Source: Spirochaetaceae bacterium (GTDB taxonomy: Bacteria; Spirochaetota; Spirochaetia; WTKD01). Taken from it: a DNA stretch of 64,000 nt. Location of the stretch: positions 62,001 through 126,000 of the forward strand of contig WTKD01000005.1 of assembly GCA_011524535.1 (NCBI GenBank), written 5' to 3'. Both the position numbers and the translations under genes were made by a program. Below are positions 63,830 to 64,000 of the stretch, piece after piece. Position 1 is the stretch's first letter, and each line of letters starts with the position of its first letter. The notes beneath the pieces were generated by a model. It saw only the letters and a program-made list of their open reading frames with translations. It searched no databases and was not told the DNA's origin.

Positions 63830-64000
63830 ATCTTTTTTCCCTTTGATTCCATGAGTAATTGCTTATTTCGAGTAATTTGTTGGGTCAACGGAATACGTGA
63901 AGGGCAGACATATGAACATAACCCGCAAGATATACACCGATCGATATGCATATCTCTTAAGTATGAAGTATTTTCAGATTCTATCAAATTGTACAGAATA
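63826..64000 (-). CDS. rnfC: RnfC C-terminus (truncated by window edge)
   Basis: The last 57 codons of an electron-transport subunit. They include one complete 4Fe-4S ligand set, CISCGLCSYVCPSRIP, preceded by HIDR. This matches the second cluster of RnfC. The stop TGA overlaps the rnfD start. The rest, with the NADH/FMN region and first cluster, lies outside the window. Confidence 0.85.
   Translation of the reverse strand, partial: ILYNLIESENTSYLRDMHIDRCISCGLCSYVCPSRIPLTQQITRNKQLLMESKGKKM

Overview
The window reads as a chromosomal segment of a spirochaete, most likely treponeme-like. Evidence: a class I (archaeal-type) lysyl-tRNA synthetase, a pyrophosphate-dependent phosphofructokinase, a TroR-like metalloregulator next to phosphoglycerate mutase, an RnfC/RnfD pair and moderate-to-low GC. 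Almost everything is housekeeping or transport. I see no phage, insertion sequence, CRISPR array or rRNA operon. Genes are tightly packed, often with TAATG, ATGA or longer overlaps, so long polycistronic units can be read off the sequence.

Layout. 1-4.2 kb: start of a clpP-like gene (cut by the window edge), era, the lysS-rpiA pair, and a secreted RlpA. 4.2-4.6 kb: a gene-free stretch with strong hairpins, then a consensus promoter and a tRNA with CAU anticodon. 4.7-12.8 kb: guaB-guaA, a Cu+ ATPase (copA), PPi-phosphofructokinase and a secreted beta-rich protein. 12.85-22.7 kb: one minus-strand unit of seven nearly contiguous genes behind a consensus promoter. In order these are a dicarboxylate/glutamate-type symporter, a periplasmic amino-acid-binding protein, a 1235-residue symporter-dCache-adenylate cyclase fusion, an aspartate/glutamate racemase and a dipeptide-type ABC system. 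This unit is the most interesting part of the window. 22.8-32 kb: a 19-codon mini-ORF, murD, metG-femX, argH, hisC, initiator tRNA and a short-chain dehydrogenase. 32.2-36.1 kb: a sod-sufS-sufU-gpmA-troR unit, again with a consensus promoter. 36.1-48.9 kb: dacA, glucokinase, a UDPGP-type uridylyltransferase, a GLUG-repeat lipoprotein after dcd, proA-proB, DAHP synthase, two small related membrane proteins, a VOC protein and asnS. 49-60.2 kb: an ankyrin protein, then an overlapping unit prfB (with a +1 frameshift site), a PEGA protein, ftsY, a secreted protein, lolC, lolD, lolE and clpC. 60.3-64 kb: a secreted repeat/TPR protein and the end of an rnf cluster.

How it fits together. The 13-22.6 kb unit couples amino-acid or peptide uptake, racemization and a predicted cAMP signal in one transcript. 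In the fusion, the symporter domain has lost most canonical substrate-site residues. Its sensor domain carries the amino-acid-binding Cache motif and its cyclase domain keeps all catalytic residues. This suggests a transporter turned sensor beside a real transporter. The sod-suf-gpm-troR unit suggests coordinated control of superoxide defence, Fe-S assembly and metal homeostasis. The prfB-clpC unit groups translation termination, protein targeting, lipoprotein export and proteolysis.
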